64,000 nt of DNA, from positions 62,001 to 126,000 of the forward strand of contig JBGAVD010000007.1 in assembly GCA_044228285.1 (NCBI GenBank), given 5' to 3'. This document shows positions 45,248 through 54,037 of the stretch, piece after piece. Positions within the stretch are counted from its first letter, which is position 1. Each line of letters begins with the position of its first letter. The notes beneath the pieces were generated by a model, which searched no databases, was not told the DNA's origin, and saw only the letters and a list, made by a program, of their open reading frames with translations. This stretch comes from JBBATK01 sp044228285 (GTDB lineage: Bacteria; Bacteroidota; Ignavibacteria; Kapaibacteriales; NICIL-2). The position numbers were made by a program, and so were the translations under genes.

Positions 45248-46843
45248 ATGCAACGTCGTCGATTTCTTTCCATGCTCACCCAAGGAAGCTCCTTTCGAAC
45301 GGAGAGTGCTGAGGACGCCAGCAGGCCGAAGATTACGGCAGGTTTGGAACCCTATGCTTCACCCTTGACCTTTAACGACGCAATGCACCTACTGCGCCGA
45401 ATGAGCTTTGCACCAACCTTAGCTGCTGCCAATGCACTTGTAGGCAAGACTGCTGAACAAGCTGCCGACATTGTGCTTGGTGACGGAAGCGACACCGCTC
45501 CGCCATCCCCAGGCGCATGGATCGATACTCCTGATGAGGATCCAAACAATCTCGATATTATCTCGCGCGGTGCTCTTGAATCAAAATGGACGAACAACTT
45601 TGTTCAACTCCAGTATTGGTGGGTAGAGCTTATGCGCAAAGAAAGTGGCGTCATGCGTGAGAAACTCACACTGTTCTGGAGCGGACACTTTACCTCAGAA
45701 TTCACCTTCGATCAAGGTTACATACCACCGCAATCACTGTACCGACAGAACGTTCTCTTCCGCAGAAGCAGACTTGGAAACTTCAAGAGCTTTCTAGAAG
45801 ATGTAACTCTTGATTGTGCGATGCTTTTGTATTTGGGTGGTATCCTGAACAAGAAAGGCACGGCTAACGAGAATTATGCGCGCGAAATGATGGAGCTGTA
45901 CTCATGTGGTATTGGACAATACACCGAGGGCGACGTCAAGAACGCAGCACGTGTTCTCACCGGATGGAAAGCCGCTGTGTATTCCGATGCGCCTGCAAAG
46001 AATGGCTTCTTCAATTCCTACTTTGAGCCACGTGATCATGATATCGAAGCAAAGCAGTATTTAGAGCGAACGATCGCAGCACGAGCTGATGCTGACAACA
46101 CTGAGCACCAGGTTCGAACCGAAGAAATCCGCGGTATGCTCGACATTCTCTTCAGCTATCGAAGTGAAGCGATTGCCGATTTCATGAGTCGCAAATTCTA
46201 TCGCTACTTTGTGTACTCGAGTCCCAGCGCAAGCGATGCAGCAGTCATACGTCAAATGGCCGACGTCTTTCTCGACAACTCTTACGAGATTCGTCCGCTC
46301 ATGCGTGCTCTTTTGTCGAGTGCACACTTCTATGACCCAGCCAACCGTGGCGTGCAGATAAAAACACCAGCCGAGTTTGCAGTAGGACTTTCCCGCCAAC
46401 TCAATCATACGGCGCCAACAAACACAGCATCATCTTCCGATGCCGCAAAAGCATCGATGGCAACGATGGAGCAGATGCTCATAGATCCACCAAATGTTGC
46501 AGGATGGCCTGGCTATCGGAATTGGATTAACACGAAGAGCTATCCACAACGTTTAAAGTTTGGACGTGATGTGATTACTTCCTTGACGGATACCGAAGCC
46601 CAGAGCTTCGTGAAGCAATTCAGCAACTACACAGATGTATACAAACTCGTTGATGCACTCATCGAGTACTTCCTACCAAAGGCTATTAGCCAGAAGCGGA
46701 AGGATGCCTATGTAGCAATACTCTTAGCGGGCGGTCGGGACTATGAGTGGGCAGCTATTGCCGATAACGCGGCAACATGCGCTGTTCGCCTACGGTCTCT
46801 CCTGAATGCTATGATCAAAGCACCAGATTTCCATCTGTGTTAG
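45248..46843 (+). CDS. DUF1800 family protein
   Basis: 531 residues. AGGAGGT lies five bases before the ATG. The start MQRRRFLSML has an RR pair but lacks a long hydrophobic core, so a Tat signal is possible but unclear. The body is a typical DUF1800 protein: FNDAMHLLRRMSFAPT, KLTLFWSGHFTSE, NENYAREMMELYSCGIGQYTE, VLTGWKA, HDIEAKQYL and PPNVAGWPGYRNWI. Members of this family nearly always sit next to DUF1501 genes, as here. The family's biochemical role is unknown; association with exported, cell-surface proteins is known. The spacing to the next gene is 46 bases. Confidence 0.9.
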   Translation: MQRRRFLSMLTQGSSFRTESAEDASRPKITAGLEPYASPLTFNDAMHLLRRMSFAPTLAAANALVGKTAEQAADIVLGDGSDTAPPSPGAWIDTPDEDPNNLDIISRGALESKWTNNFVQLQYWWVELMRKESGVMREKLTLFWSGHFTSEFTFDQGYIPPQSLYRQNVLFRRSRLGNFKSFLEDVTLDCAMLLYLGGILNKKGTANENYAREMMELYSCGIGQYTEGDVKNAARVLTGWKAAVYSDAPAKNGFFNSYFEPRDHDIEAKQYLERTIAARADADNTEHQVRTEEIRGMLDILFSYRSEAIADFMSRKFYRYFVYSSPSASDAAVIRQMADVFLDNSYEIRPLMRALLSSAHFYDPANRGVQIKTPAEFAVGLSRQLNHTAPTNTASSSDAAKASMATMEQMLIDPPNVAGWPGYRNWINTKSYPQRLKFGRDVITSLTDTEAQSFVKQFSNYTDVYKLVDALIEYFLPKAISQKRKDAYVAILLAGGRDYEWAAIADNAATCAVRLRSLLNAMIKAPDFHLC

Positions 46844-46889
46844 TGTATCTCTTGTTGAAGATTAACAGACAATAAACAAAGGACTTCTC

Positions 46890-48527
46890 ATGAAACGTCG
46901 AAGCTTTTTGAAACAGTCGGTTGCAGCCACAACCCTTGCAGCAGCTTCACCTCAACTCATCGCCGGAATGAGCGTGAGGGCGAACTCCCCAATCTTCTCG
47001 TTCGCGCCGAATGTGCTCGAGATGAACGACAATATTCTTATCATTATACAGCTCTTTGGTGGTAATGATGCTCTGAATACCGTCATCCCTATTGCCAACG
47101 ATACCTACTATAAGATTCGACCAACGATTGCTGTACCTAAGAAAGATGCGTGGCAGTATCTAAGTACTGATATGTACTTCCACCCTTCGCTTGTGAAGAA
47201 TGCGTATCAAGCGTCCATCGGAAAGGCAGGCGCAACTGGTGGTTTTGGTGAGTTGATGATGAATGGTCGTCTTGCCGTTATTCAAGACATTGGCTACGAC
47301 CAACCAAATCTATCGCACTTCCGTTCAACAGATATCTGGCTGTCGGGTATCAACCCTAGCAGTGCATCAGTTCGCTTGGATGATGGCTGGATTGCTCGTT
47401 ACTTCGAAGCAGCACTCCCAGACTTCCCGAACACGCTCCCCGCACACCCGCTCTGCGTGCAAGTTGGCGGGAGCTTGTCGCTGCTCTTTCAATCAAAAAA
47501 AGGTGACATGGGTATCGCACTCACCGATCCACAAAAATTCTTCGACTTGGGTCAGGGGCTGAGTCCAGACGAAGATCCAATCAATGATGGCACAGCCTAC
47601 GCTGAGGAGTTCAATTTCATCCGCTCCATAGCGCAACAAAGTGATTCATACTCTCAGGTTGTCCTTGATGCGTATAAAAAAGGCGTCAATAAAGTGAGCT
47701 ATGGCACAGGTGGACTGAAGGCGCAGCTTGGCTTGGTTGCTAGGCTCATCTCTGGCGGATTGAAATCCAAAGTCTATATGCTCAGCATGAGTGGCTTCGA
47801 CACTCACGTTCAACAACAGGATGCCACCGATGTTACGAAGGGTGGACACCCAGCTCTCCTTGCAGAACTCGCCAACGGCATTGCAATGTTCATGCACGAT
47901 GCACAGCAACAGCAGTTCTCGAAGCGAGTTGTTGGAATGACTGTTTCTGAGTTTGGACGTCGTCCGTACGAGAACGGCTCACGCGGAACAGACCACGGAG
48001 CTGCAGGAGTACAGTTTGTATTCGGTGATGGATACAATGTCCAATCTTCTCGTTATGGCAATGCACCTGACTTGGTTGGTGTTGACAAAGACGGCGACGT
48101 TGTGTACCAAAATGATTACCGCACCGTCTATGCTTCTGTGCTGCAGAACTGGTTCCACACCAGTGAAGACGATATGCGCTCGATCCTTCAACTACAACCA
48201 AACGATATCATCTCGCCATCAAAAGTCATCATCCGCCACGATGTTTCAGTGCGCGACGTGTTCGACGGAATGGGCAACAACGCACTTCGCATCAATCCAA
48301 ATCCAAGTTCAGGCGAGATACTACTCAACTTCGATCTTTCCTTAGCGTCGGATATCCGTATTGACATTTTCAACACTCGCGGACAATCAGTTCTTAGTAT
48401 TCACAAGGGTTGGCTGTTACCTGGACAATACAGCTTTCCTGCAACGATTGACCAGAGCGGCACCTACTATTGTTTGCTTCGGGCTGGCAATCAGGTTCTC
48501 GAACAAGGAATCACGATTCTGCGCTAG
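46890..48527 (+). CDS. DUF1501 family protein with Tat signal and T9SS sorting domain
   Basis: 545 residues. AAAGGA precedes the ATG. The N-terminus MKRRSFLKQS followed by an Ala-rich core and SPQL is a good twin-arginine signal. The DUF1501 domain (about 45-440) has IIQLFGGNDALNTVIP, HFRSTDIWLSG, LSMSGFDTHVQQ, MTVSEFGRRPYENGSRGTDHGAAG and the final LQNWF segment. It belongs to the alkaline-phosphatase-like superfamily with HxG/DH metal residues. The last 80 residues (INPNPSSGEILLNF, FNTRGQSVLSI, GTYYCLLRAG) form a T9SS sorting domain. It would therefore be exported folded by Tat and then secreted by T9SS. It ends at a strong terminator. Confidence 0.92.
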   Translation: MKRRSFLKQSVAATTLAAASPQLIAGMSVRANSPIFSFAPNVLEMNDNILIIIQLFGGNDALNTVIPIANDTYYKIRPTIAVPKKDAWQYLSTDMYFHPSLVKNAYQASIGKAGATGGFGELMMNGRLAVIQDIGYDQPNLSHFRSTDIWLSGINPSSASVRLDDGWIARYFEAALPDFPNTLPAHPLCVQVGGSLSLLFQSKKGDMGIALTDPQKFFDLGQGLSPDEDPINDGTAYAEEFNFIRSIAQQSDSYSQVVLDAYKKGVNKVSYGTGGLKAQLGLVARLISGGLKSKVYMLSMSGFDTHVQQQDATDVTKGGHPALLAELANGIAMFMHDAQQQQFSKRVVGMTVSEFGRRPYENGSRGTDHGAAGVQFVFGDGYNVQSSRYGNAPDLVGVDKDGDVVYQNDYRTVYASVLQNWFHTSEDDMRSILQLQPNDIISPSKVIIRHDVSVRDVFDGMGNNALRINPNPSSGEILLNFDLSLASDIRIDIFNTRGQSVLSIHKGWLLPGQYSFPATIDQSGTYYCLLRAGNQVLEQGITILR

Positions 48528-48542
48528 AGATTTTTCTTACTC

Positions 48543-48577
48543 ACGAGAACAGGCATGCTACGCATGCCTGTTCTCGT
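48543..48577 (+). terminator. Terminator after the DUF1501 gene
   Basis: A perfect 16-bp stem (ACGAGAACAGGCATGC with its complement) and a TAC loop, 15 bases after the stop, followed by TTC. Confidence 0.82.
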
Positions 48578-48824
48578 TTCACTAGCAACTAAAGCATACA
48601 CACTGTTCCACAGAGGTTGAGAGACTCGCCCTCCCAGGAATCTTCCCTACCTATGCCCTGTGAGAAGTGCAAACCAACTATTCATCGGCGAACACTCGAT
48701 TGCGCATTCATGGTCTTTGAGCTAGTGTTGTTTCTTCCCTTCTCTCTCATTGGTTCCAAAAAGAAAGCGTGCAGAAGAGATTGTTGTGGACTACACTTGT
48801 TGTATTTTTTCATGTCCAACGCCC

Positions 48825-49988
48825 ATGATTAAAGCACAAGCCAATACTATCACACCTTCACTGTTACGCATCTGCGTGGCGGCACTTCTGTGTTTCACCT
48901 TAACGGACTGTAACACTGTTGATCCGGTGGAGTTTTTCAATATCAAGTCGCTGAAAGTACACTCCAACCTCCTTGCCTCAACCGAAGGCAAACCCGGAAT
49001 GGAATACCGTTTTGAGGCAGTACATAATCATGTGACTATTCCCATTGTGTACGAGTGGAACTTCGACGACCCCGCGAGATATGCAATCAAGGATTCTGCG
49101 GCGATACATCACACCTTTCCGAGCATTGGTCTGTATGCGGTGTTAGTCCGAATACTCCATGGTGATTCAGGTGAGGAGTTGGCGCGAGCAACATTGGTCG
49201 TCAACATTCGCGACACCGTGCCTGCGATTGCAATGACACGTATTGAGCCTGGCTCGTACCTCATGGGCTCAAACCGCGGCGTCGACCAGAGTGAGGCACC
49301 GGCGCATATGGTCAGCATTACACGCCCACTCTTAGTCTCGACCTACGAACTGCGACAGTCAGAGTGGAATGCAATCATGCCAACCAGTAGCTCATGGTTT
49401 CAGGATGACTCCCTCCCAGCCGAATCGATGAGTTGGTTCGAGGCTGTTGACTTCTGCAACCGACTTTCGGTTCGAAGTGGCCTTACACCAGCGTACTCGA
49501 TCAACGGCGATAGTGTGCAGTGCTTGTTTTCTACCAATGGATATCGCCTTCCAACAGAAGCAGAGTGGGAGTACTTCGCAAGAGCTGGTACGCAAACAGA
49601 TTTTTATAGCGGTGCGGAGTTGAAACCCTATGCCGACTGTTTAACAGGCGACACCTTGGAAGACGTAATCGATCAAATCGCGTGGTATTGCATGAATTCT
49701 GAAGGCAGAACTCATCGCTGCGGATTGAAGATGCCAAATGCCTTTAAACTCTACGACGTGATAGGAAATGTTGCTGAATGGACCTGGGATTGGTACGATG
49801 GTACCTTTTACAAAAACCAAGTGAGTGCTGACCCAGTTAATAATAAGCCAGCATTCGCTCGTGTTGTGCGAGGAGGCAACGCATTTGCTGGAACGATAGA
49901 CATACGCGTCTCGTCTCGAAGATTGTCCAAGTCTGCATCTACGAAGTCCTATGGCATTGGTATCCGGCTAGTTCGAACTCTGCCCTAG
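48825..49988 (+). CDS. Lipoprotein with PKD-like and FGE/sulfatase-modifying domain
   Basis: About 387 residues from the ATG at 48825; the longer frame upstream is unlikely coding. A lipobox (LTDC) follows a hydrophobic stretch. A PKD-like module lies at about 35-130 (YEWNFDDPARY, HHTFPSIGLYAVLVRI). The FGE-like domain follows at about 140-385: MTRIEPGSYLMGSN, STYELRQSEWNAIMP, MSWFEAVDFCNRLS, YRLPTEAEWEYFARAGT, YDVIGNVAEWTWDWY and ARVVRGGNAF. The fold is that of formylglycine-generating enzyme, but the catalytic Cys pair of true FGE is not evident. It is more likely one of the many binding or structural relatives common on Bacteroidota surfaces. Confidence 0.85.
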   Translation: MIKAQANTITPSLLRICVAALLCFTLTDCNTVDPVEFFNIKSLKVHSNLLASTEGKPGMEYRFEAVHNHVTIPIVYEWNFDDPARYAIKDSAAIHHTFPSIGLYAVLVRILHGDSGEELARATLVVNIRDTVPAIAMTRIEPGSYLMGSNRGVDQSEAPAHMVSITRPLLVSTYELRQSEWNAIMPTSSSWFQDDSLPAESMSWFEAVDFCNRLSVRSGLTPAYSINGDSVQCLFSTNGYRLPTEAEWEYFARAGTQTDFYSGAELKPYADCLTGDTLEDVIDQIAWYCMNSEGRTHRCGLKMPNAFKLYDVIGNVAEWTWDWYDGTFYKNQVSADPVNNKPAFARVVRGGNAFAGTIDIRVSSRRLSKSASTKSYGIGIRLVRTLP

Positions 49989-50014
49989 AGCGAATCTCTC
50001 GCATATTCTTGACT

Positions 50015-50044
50015 GAGCTCTTATTGCAGATAAAGCTCTTTTTT
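50015..50044 (+). terminator. Terminator after the FGE-like lipoprotein gene
   Basis: GAGCT and TTA pair with TAA and AGCTC (one bulged C, seven-base loop), followed by six T residues. Confidence 0.72.
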
Positions 50045-50137
50045 ACATCACTTGGAGCCTTTTCTCATTTTTGGTAAAGTATTTGTAGTACATACCGATA
50101 ACACAGAAAAAGCTATTCATTTTACAAGGATGTAGTC

Positions 50138-51196
50138 GTGAATGTTGCTGTCATTGGGTTAGGCTATTGGGGTCCTAATCTTGTCCGAAATCTCCTCGCT
50201 AGTTCAGAAATCACCAGCGTAACCGTTTGTGATCCAAACACCGATCGCCTCGCTGCCTGCGCAGCTCGATTCCCTGGCGTTCTCACAGAACCTGATTCTC
50301 AACGTGTCTTTGGCGACCCTGCGATTGATGCAGTCGTTATTGCTACTCCCGTGTACACCCACTATGATCTTGCGCGCAAAGCGCTCGAGAATGGTAAGCA
50401 CGTTCTCATGGAGAAGCCATTTACGCGCACAAGCCAACAGGCACAAGACCTTATCACGATTGCAGCAGCTCTCAATCTTACATTGATGGTAGACCACACC
50501 TTCCTCTTTACAGGCGCTGTTGCCAAGATGAAGCAAATCATCGACTCTGGTGCGATTGGTGATGTACTCTATTTCGATTCAGTGCGCGCGAATCTCGGTT
50601 TGTTCCAGCCTGACGTGAATGTTATGTGGGACTTAGCTCCTCACGACATCTCCATTCTTAACTATCTGGTTGGCGCACGCCCCATCGCCGTCTCTGCCAC
50701 CGGCATGAAGCACTACTATGATCATGAAGATATCGCCTATATGTCTGTGTTTTATGACGAGCACATCATGGCGCACTTCCACGTAAACTGGCTATCCCCA
50801 GTGAAAATTCGTACGATTTGCGTTGGCGGATCAGATAAGATGATCTACTATGATGATATGCAAACCAGTGAGAAGGTCCGAGTCTATGACAAGGGCGTTG
50901 ATGTCAATTCCAAAGAAGGCGAATACAACATTCGTGTACAGTATCGTGCGGGAGAAATGTATGCACCGCAGATATCTAATACAGAAGCTTTAGCAGAAGT
51001 AGTCAAGCACTTTGTTCACTGCATCAAAACAGGCGCAACACCAATATGCGACGGCACAGCGGGTCGCGATGTAACAGCCATCTTAGAGGCTGCAGAGCGC
51101 TCAATGAAGAATGGTGGACAAAAGGTAACACTTCCTGGCTATGCTGATGAACGCGTACCTCTCTTCCGTTCATCCTTCGCAACGAATCAACCTTAG
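50138..51196 (+). CDS. Gfo/Idh/MocA family sugar dehydrogenase (WbpB/WlbA-like)
   Basis: 352 residues beginning with GTG at 50138, supported by AAGGA seven bases upstream and by the Rossmann start VAVIGLGYWGPNLVRN. A NAD(P)-binding domain is at 1-120 (TVCDPNTDR; VVIATPVYTHYDLA; GKHVLMEKPFT, with the catalytic Lys in the EKP motif). The C-terminal alpha/beta domain has VMWDLAPHDISILNYLVG and HVNWLSPVKIR. The subtype is close to UDP-GlcNAcA 3-dehydrogenases. These act with the aminotransferase and the N-acetyltransferase type encoded at 30438 to make diacetamido-uronate sugars for surface polysaccharides. That pathway link is inference, since the genes are 20 kb apart. Confidence 0.88.
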   Translation: MNVAVIGLGYWGPNLVRNLLASSEITSVTVCDPNTDRLAACAARFPGVLTEPDSQRVFGDPAIDAVVIATPVYTHYDLARKALENGKHVLMEKPFTRTSQQAQDLITIAAALNLTLMVDHTFLFTGAVAKMKQIIDSGAIGDVLYFDSVRANLGLFQPDVNVMWDLAPHDISILNYLVGARPIAVSATGMKHYYDHEDIAYMSVFYDEHIMAHFHVNWLSPVKIRTICVGGSDKMIYYDDMQTSEKVRVYDKGVDVNSKEGEYNIRVQYRAGEMYAPQISNTEALAEVVKHFVHCIKTGATPICDGTAGRDVTAILEAAERSMKNGGQKVTLPGYADERVPLFRSSFATNQP

Positions 51197-51273
51197 GATG
51201 GTACTCGAAAGCTGTTAATAACAACGAGCTTCGCCAAGCTAATGAGCAGGGTTCTAAGAGCCCTTCAAAATCT

Positions 51274-51310
51274 ACAAAGGCTTCACGCATTGCATGCGTG
51301 AAGCCTTTGT
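51274..51310 (+). terminator. Terminator after the sugar dehydrogenase gene
   Basis: A 17-bp perfect stem (ACAAAGGCTTCACGCAT with its complement) and a TGC loop, followed by AATTTG. Confidence 0.8.
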
Positions 51311-51354
51311 AATTTGCAGTAGATCTGCACCACTCCCCATCAACTTCCAGCACC

Positions 51355-52239
51355 ATGAAACCATGGATCTCTTACGCTGTTCTCAGCGCGCTTTTGGCTT
51401 TCTACACATCCTGTAACGCTGAAGACAGCGACAGCGTTATCACGATCGGCACTTTTAATGTAGAGTGGCTCGGGGACGGTGATTCTCTTGATGTGAAACA
51501 ACGAACTGACGAAGATTACAGGAACATCGCAGAAATCATCAAGAAGACGGACGCGGAGGTATTAGGAATTCAAGAAATCGAGAATAGCGCTGCCCTTGAG
51601 AAAGTACTTCGCTATCTACCTGAGTACAAGTACTATTTGGGAACTCATGGACACGCTCAAAACGTTGGAGTCTTGTATAAATCGAGCGTACAGATAAGCG
51701 ATGCTACGGAGTATCTTCCGTTAGCCACCAGGGCAGAGCGCAATCGACCAGGCTTCGTCTTTCGATGCACGAAAAACCAGTTCAGCGCTACGGTGATGGT
51801 GGTTCATCTGAAGTCGACTTCACGTATGGACTCGACAAAGGAGTTGAAGGTAGAGTCGTATATAAACAGACGCGAGCAGGTTCATGTACTGCGAACTTGG
51901 CTGGACTCCTTGGTGCTCAATGCTCACCAGGAGGATGTATTGGTAGTTGGAGACTTCAATGACTTCGCTCAACGTCAACAGAATGCCACCCTCGGCGAGA
52001 TTTTAGCAGACACCAATGCCGTGCTGTTGAGCGCTGAACAGCGCTCCTGTAAGAAACCAGAATGGTATGGGATCGATCATATCCTTGCGAGTCGACACCT
52101 CAGCCAACGTTGGTATGCGCAGAGCATTCACAACGTCAACCTCTATGCCCTCTTGAAAAGCACAGAAGCAATAGGTGTGAGCGACCATTGTCCGGTTGTT
52201 ACACAGTTCGACTGCAAAAAAAAGGCAGATCTCAAATAG
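51355..52239 (+). CDS. Endonuclease/exonuclease/phosphatase family lipoprotein
   Basis: 294 residues. A hydrophobic start and a lipobox (YTSC) predict a lipoprotein. The EEP fold is complete: GTFNVEWLGDGDS (first strand, Asn), AEVLGIQEIENS (catalytic Glu), NVGVLYKSS, VVHLKS (His), VVGDFNDFAQ (Asp and Asn), WYGIDHIL and IGVSDHCPVVTQF (catalytic Asp-His). It may cut nucleic acids or hydrolyse other phosphodiesters or phosphate esters outside the cell. Membership is clear, but the substrate cannot be read from sequence. The stop codon lies inside a terminator hairpin shared with the convergent rlpA-like gene. Confidence 0.88.
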   Translation: MKPWISYAVLSALLAFYTSCNAEDSDSVITIGTFNVEWLGDGDSLDVKQRTDEDYRNIAEIIKKTDAEVLGIQEIENSAALEKVLRYLPEYKYYLGTHGHAQNVGVLYKSSVQISDATEYLPLATRAERNRPGFVFRCTKNQFSATVMVVHLKSTSRMDSTKELKVESYINRREQVHVLRTWLDSLVLNAHQEDVLVVGDFNDFAQRQQNATLGEILADTNAVLLSAEQRSCKKPEWYGIDHILASRHLSQRWYAQSIHNVNLYALLKSTEAIGVSDHCPVVTQFDCKKKADLK

Positions 52240-52251
52240 AGACCTGCCTTT
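52221..52251. terminator. Terminator overlapping the end of the EEP gene
   Basis: AAAGGCAG-A-TCTC pairs with GAGA-C-CTGCCTTT around an AAATA loop. The stem contains the last codons and TAG of the upstream gene. On the minus strand it is followed by TTTTTTTT, so it best serves the convergent rlpA-like gene. Confidence 0.75.
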
Positions 52252-52275
52252 GAAGAACTGAATCCAGCTGAACCT

Positions 52276-53037
52276 TTATTCTGTGAGTAAGCTTGCTGTA
52301 TCAAACGAGTTGTTCGAATCCTTACGAGTAGCGATAAAATATGCTGTTTTGAGCTCGGCATCACTACTACTGGGGTTCGGAATCTTTGCGACGACAAGGA
52401 AGACGTCAGTTTCCGGACTTTTAGCAGCCATAACGCGATGCTTACGAACAGCCTCGCTAAAGCTCTCAAGTGTATCTGAAACTACTAGAGCACCAGCTTG
52501 AACGCGATAGGGCTCGTAGGAGGTTCCAAGAAAGCCAATAAAGGTGTCTTCAGACGCAAAGTCTTTGGGTTTGAAGGCTTCAAGGCTCACCTTGCAGAGG
52601 CTGACATCTATACAACGAGCAGCGCCTCTGGCCATATCGATAACACGCGAACCAACGAAAGGTCCACGATCATTGATCATAACGACGATAGCAGTATTGT
52701 TCTCCGGATTGTACACACGTACAATGGAGCCAAATGGGAGCGAACGGTGCGCAGCAGTAAAGCCGTCCATATCGAAGCTCTCGCCATTGGCTGTGCTCCG
52801 ACCGTGAAATCGATCTGCGTAGAAAGATGCCTTTCCACTTTGCAAGAACGATGGGGACGCTTTAACGATAAATAAACTATCAAAGAGTTGACGACCTTCG
52901 GTGGATCGATCCGGCGTTGTTGTGGTGAGTTGGGCCAAAAGACCCTTGCCCGCCGGCAAAATTTTTGGTGACTCGAATAGAAAAACGAGCGCGACCACAA
53001 ATGTAAAACGAACGATATGTTGAAATGACTGACGCAA
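52276..53037 (-). CDS. rlpA: RlpA-like double-psi beta-barrel protein
   Basis: 253 residues. An N-terminal hydrophobic segment (about 9-24) acts as signal or anchor. The RlpA double-psi beta-barrel is at about 68-160: GKASFYADRFHGRSTANGE, FTAAHRSLPFGSIVRV, VMINDRGPFVGSRVIDM and GAARCIDV. RlpA is a lytic transglycosylase that trims peptidoglycan at the septum in some bacteria. The Asp in NDRGPF and the other core barrel residues are kept. The C-terminal 90 residues are not a recognisable SPOR domain, unlike E. coli RlpA, so localisation may differ. No Cys lipobox is seen. Confidence 0.88.
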   Translation of the reverse strand: MRQSFQHIVRFTFVVALVFLFESPKILPAGKGLLAQLTTTTPDRSTEGRQLFDSLFIVKASPSFLQSGKASFYADRFHGRSTANGESFDMDGFTAAHRSLPFGSIVRVYNPENNTAIVVMINDRGPFVGSRVIDMARGAARCIDVSLCKVSLEAFKPKDFASEDTFIGFLGTSYEPYRVQAGALVVSDTLESFSEAVRKHRVMAAKSPETDVFLVVAKIPNPSSSDAELKTAYFIATRKDSNNSFDTASLLTE

Positions 53038-53259
53038 ATAAGACCTTCTGAAAATGAAACAAAATCCCAGACAGTGGTGAATCCATGCAAATGATGTACC
53101 GATGGTTCACCATTGTGCTTGCGGAACATCCCTGTTCTCTGAGAGAAACAAAGCTACAAATTTCTTTGCTAACTTCCTTAAGTAAATACACTTAAGAGTT
53201 TTTAACATTTCTCAAAATCAGCCTTTAGGCGTCGAAAATGCAGCTTTTGGACTCAGAAA

Positions 53260-53276
53260 TGTGGAAAACTTAGGTT
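53260..53276. other. Motif shared with the mltD upstream region
   Basis: TGTGGAAAACTTAGGTT here and TGTGGAAAACTTAGGCT at 18384-18400 agree at 16 of 17 bases. Both are intergenic. The first nine bases are the complement of TTTTCCACA, a DnaA-box-like word. Confidence 0.4.
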
Positions 53277-53282
53277 ACAAAA

Positions 53283-53909
53283 TCAGTTTCCTGATACCGT
53301 TGTGCTAAGGTCCAAGTTGATCTTGATCTCATTGTGAACTTTGATTAAGCCAAAGAGAGCGGTGGGAGGATCGACTTTAAAATCGGTCATTTTCATGTCC
53401 TTGCTGCACATGAATCGGAACTTGTCGGCACCAATTTTTCGGACTTTGACATCCATCACAATGGGTTTACAGACATTGGTTATGGTGATCGTTGCGACAG
53501 CAACTACGTCTGCCCACTCGCCTTTCTGCAACTTCATTGCGCTTGAACGCAGATTCACCTCGTGCAGCTCCACGATAATGTAAGGAAACTGGTCAGCTTT
53601 GAGAGCATCACACAGATCGCTGTTCATACGACTGTTAGAGCAATCCATCGACTTTGTTGGGAGTTTGAGGATGGCGTTGCTGAACTTCATAGTAGAGTTT
53701 GAGTCTATGAAGGTCACTTTGACTGGTCTTTTCAAGAAAGTCTCATTGCAAAGGCAAGCAAAGCTATTAACGTTGCTCGTGCCGGCTATAGTCAGGTTAC
53801 TTCCTGGGTCGATACTATACTGCATATCCAGCACCTTGACGGGAGGATCGGAGAAGCCGCTAAGACAGAGTAGAGCGACAAAGGATAAGATGAGGATCTT
53901 GGCGTTCAT
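53283..53909 (-). CDS. YceI-like family protein, copy 1
   Basis: About 208 residues from the ATG at 53909; the longer frame opens with a TTG. The signal peptide is MNAKILILSFVALLCLSGFS. The YceI lipocalin-like beta-barrel spans about 30-205: LTIAGTSNVNSFAC near the start, LCDALKADQFPYIIVEL, ITNVCKPIVMDV and MTDFKVDPPTALFGLIKV at the end. YceI proteins bind polyisoprenoid or other lipophilic molecules in the periplasm. Cys residues in the N-terminal half (FACLCNE, MDCS) are unusual. The second YceI gene flanks the porin on the other side and shares FKVDPP[TS]A. Confidence 0.87.
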   Translation of the reverse strand: MNAKILILSFVALLCLSGFSDPPVKVLDMQYSIDPGSNLTIAGTSNVNSFACLCNETFLKRPVKVTFIDSNSTMKFSNAILKLPTKSMDCSNSRMNSDLCDALKADQFPYIIVELHEVNLRSSAMKLQKGEWADVVAVATITITNVCKPIVMDVKVRKIGADKFRFMCSKDMKMTDFKVDPPTALFGLIKVHNEIKINLDLSTTVSGN

Positions 53910-53931
53910 CGTAGTAGATAGAATTGGGGGC

Positions 53932-53972
53932 AAAAAAAATAACCTGCGAACCGTGAGTGTCCGCAGGCTATT
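53932..53972 (-). terminator. Terminator downstream of the porin-like gene
   Basis: On the minus strand an 11-bp stem (AATAGCCTGCG with CGCAGGTTATT, one G-T) with a 13-base loop is followed by a run of T (plus-strand A at 53932-53939). It lies 66 bases after the porin stop and 23 bases before the YceI copy 1 start. Confidence 0.82.
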
Positions 53973-54037
53973 TCAGAAAGTGTTATCAATGTTGTGTTCT
54001 TCAAAGTGTCGAGACACGAGCATTGTATAGGTGTTTC

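Noticed and set aside
48617..48832. Small plus-strand frame between the DUF1501 terminator and the FGE-like gene
   Set aside because: No ribosome site, Cys-rich random-looking sequence, overlaps the lipoprotein start.
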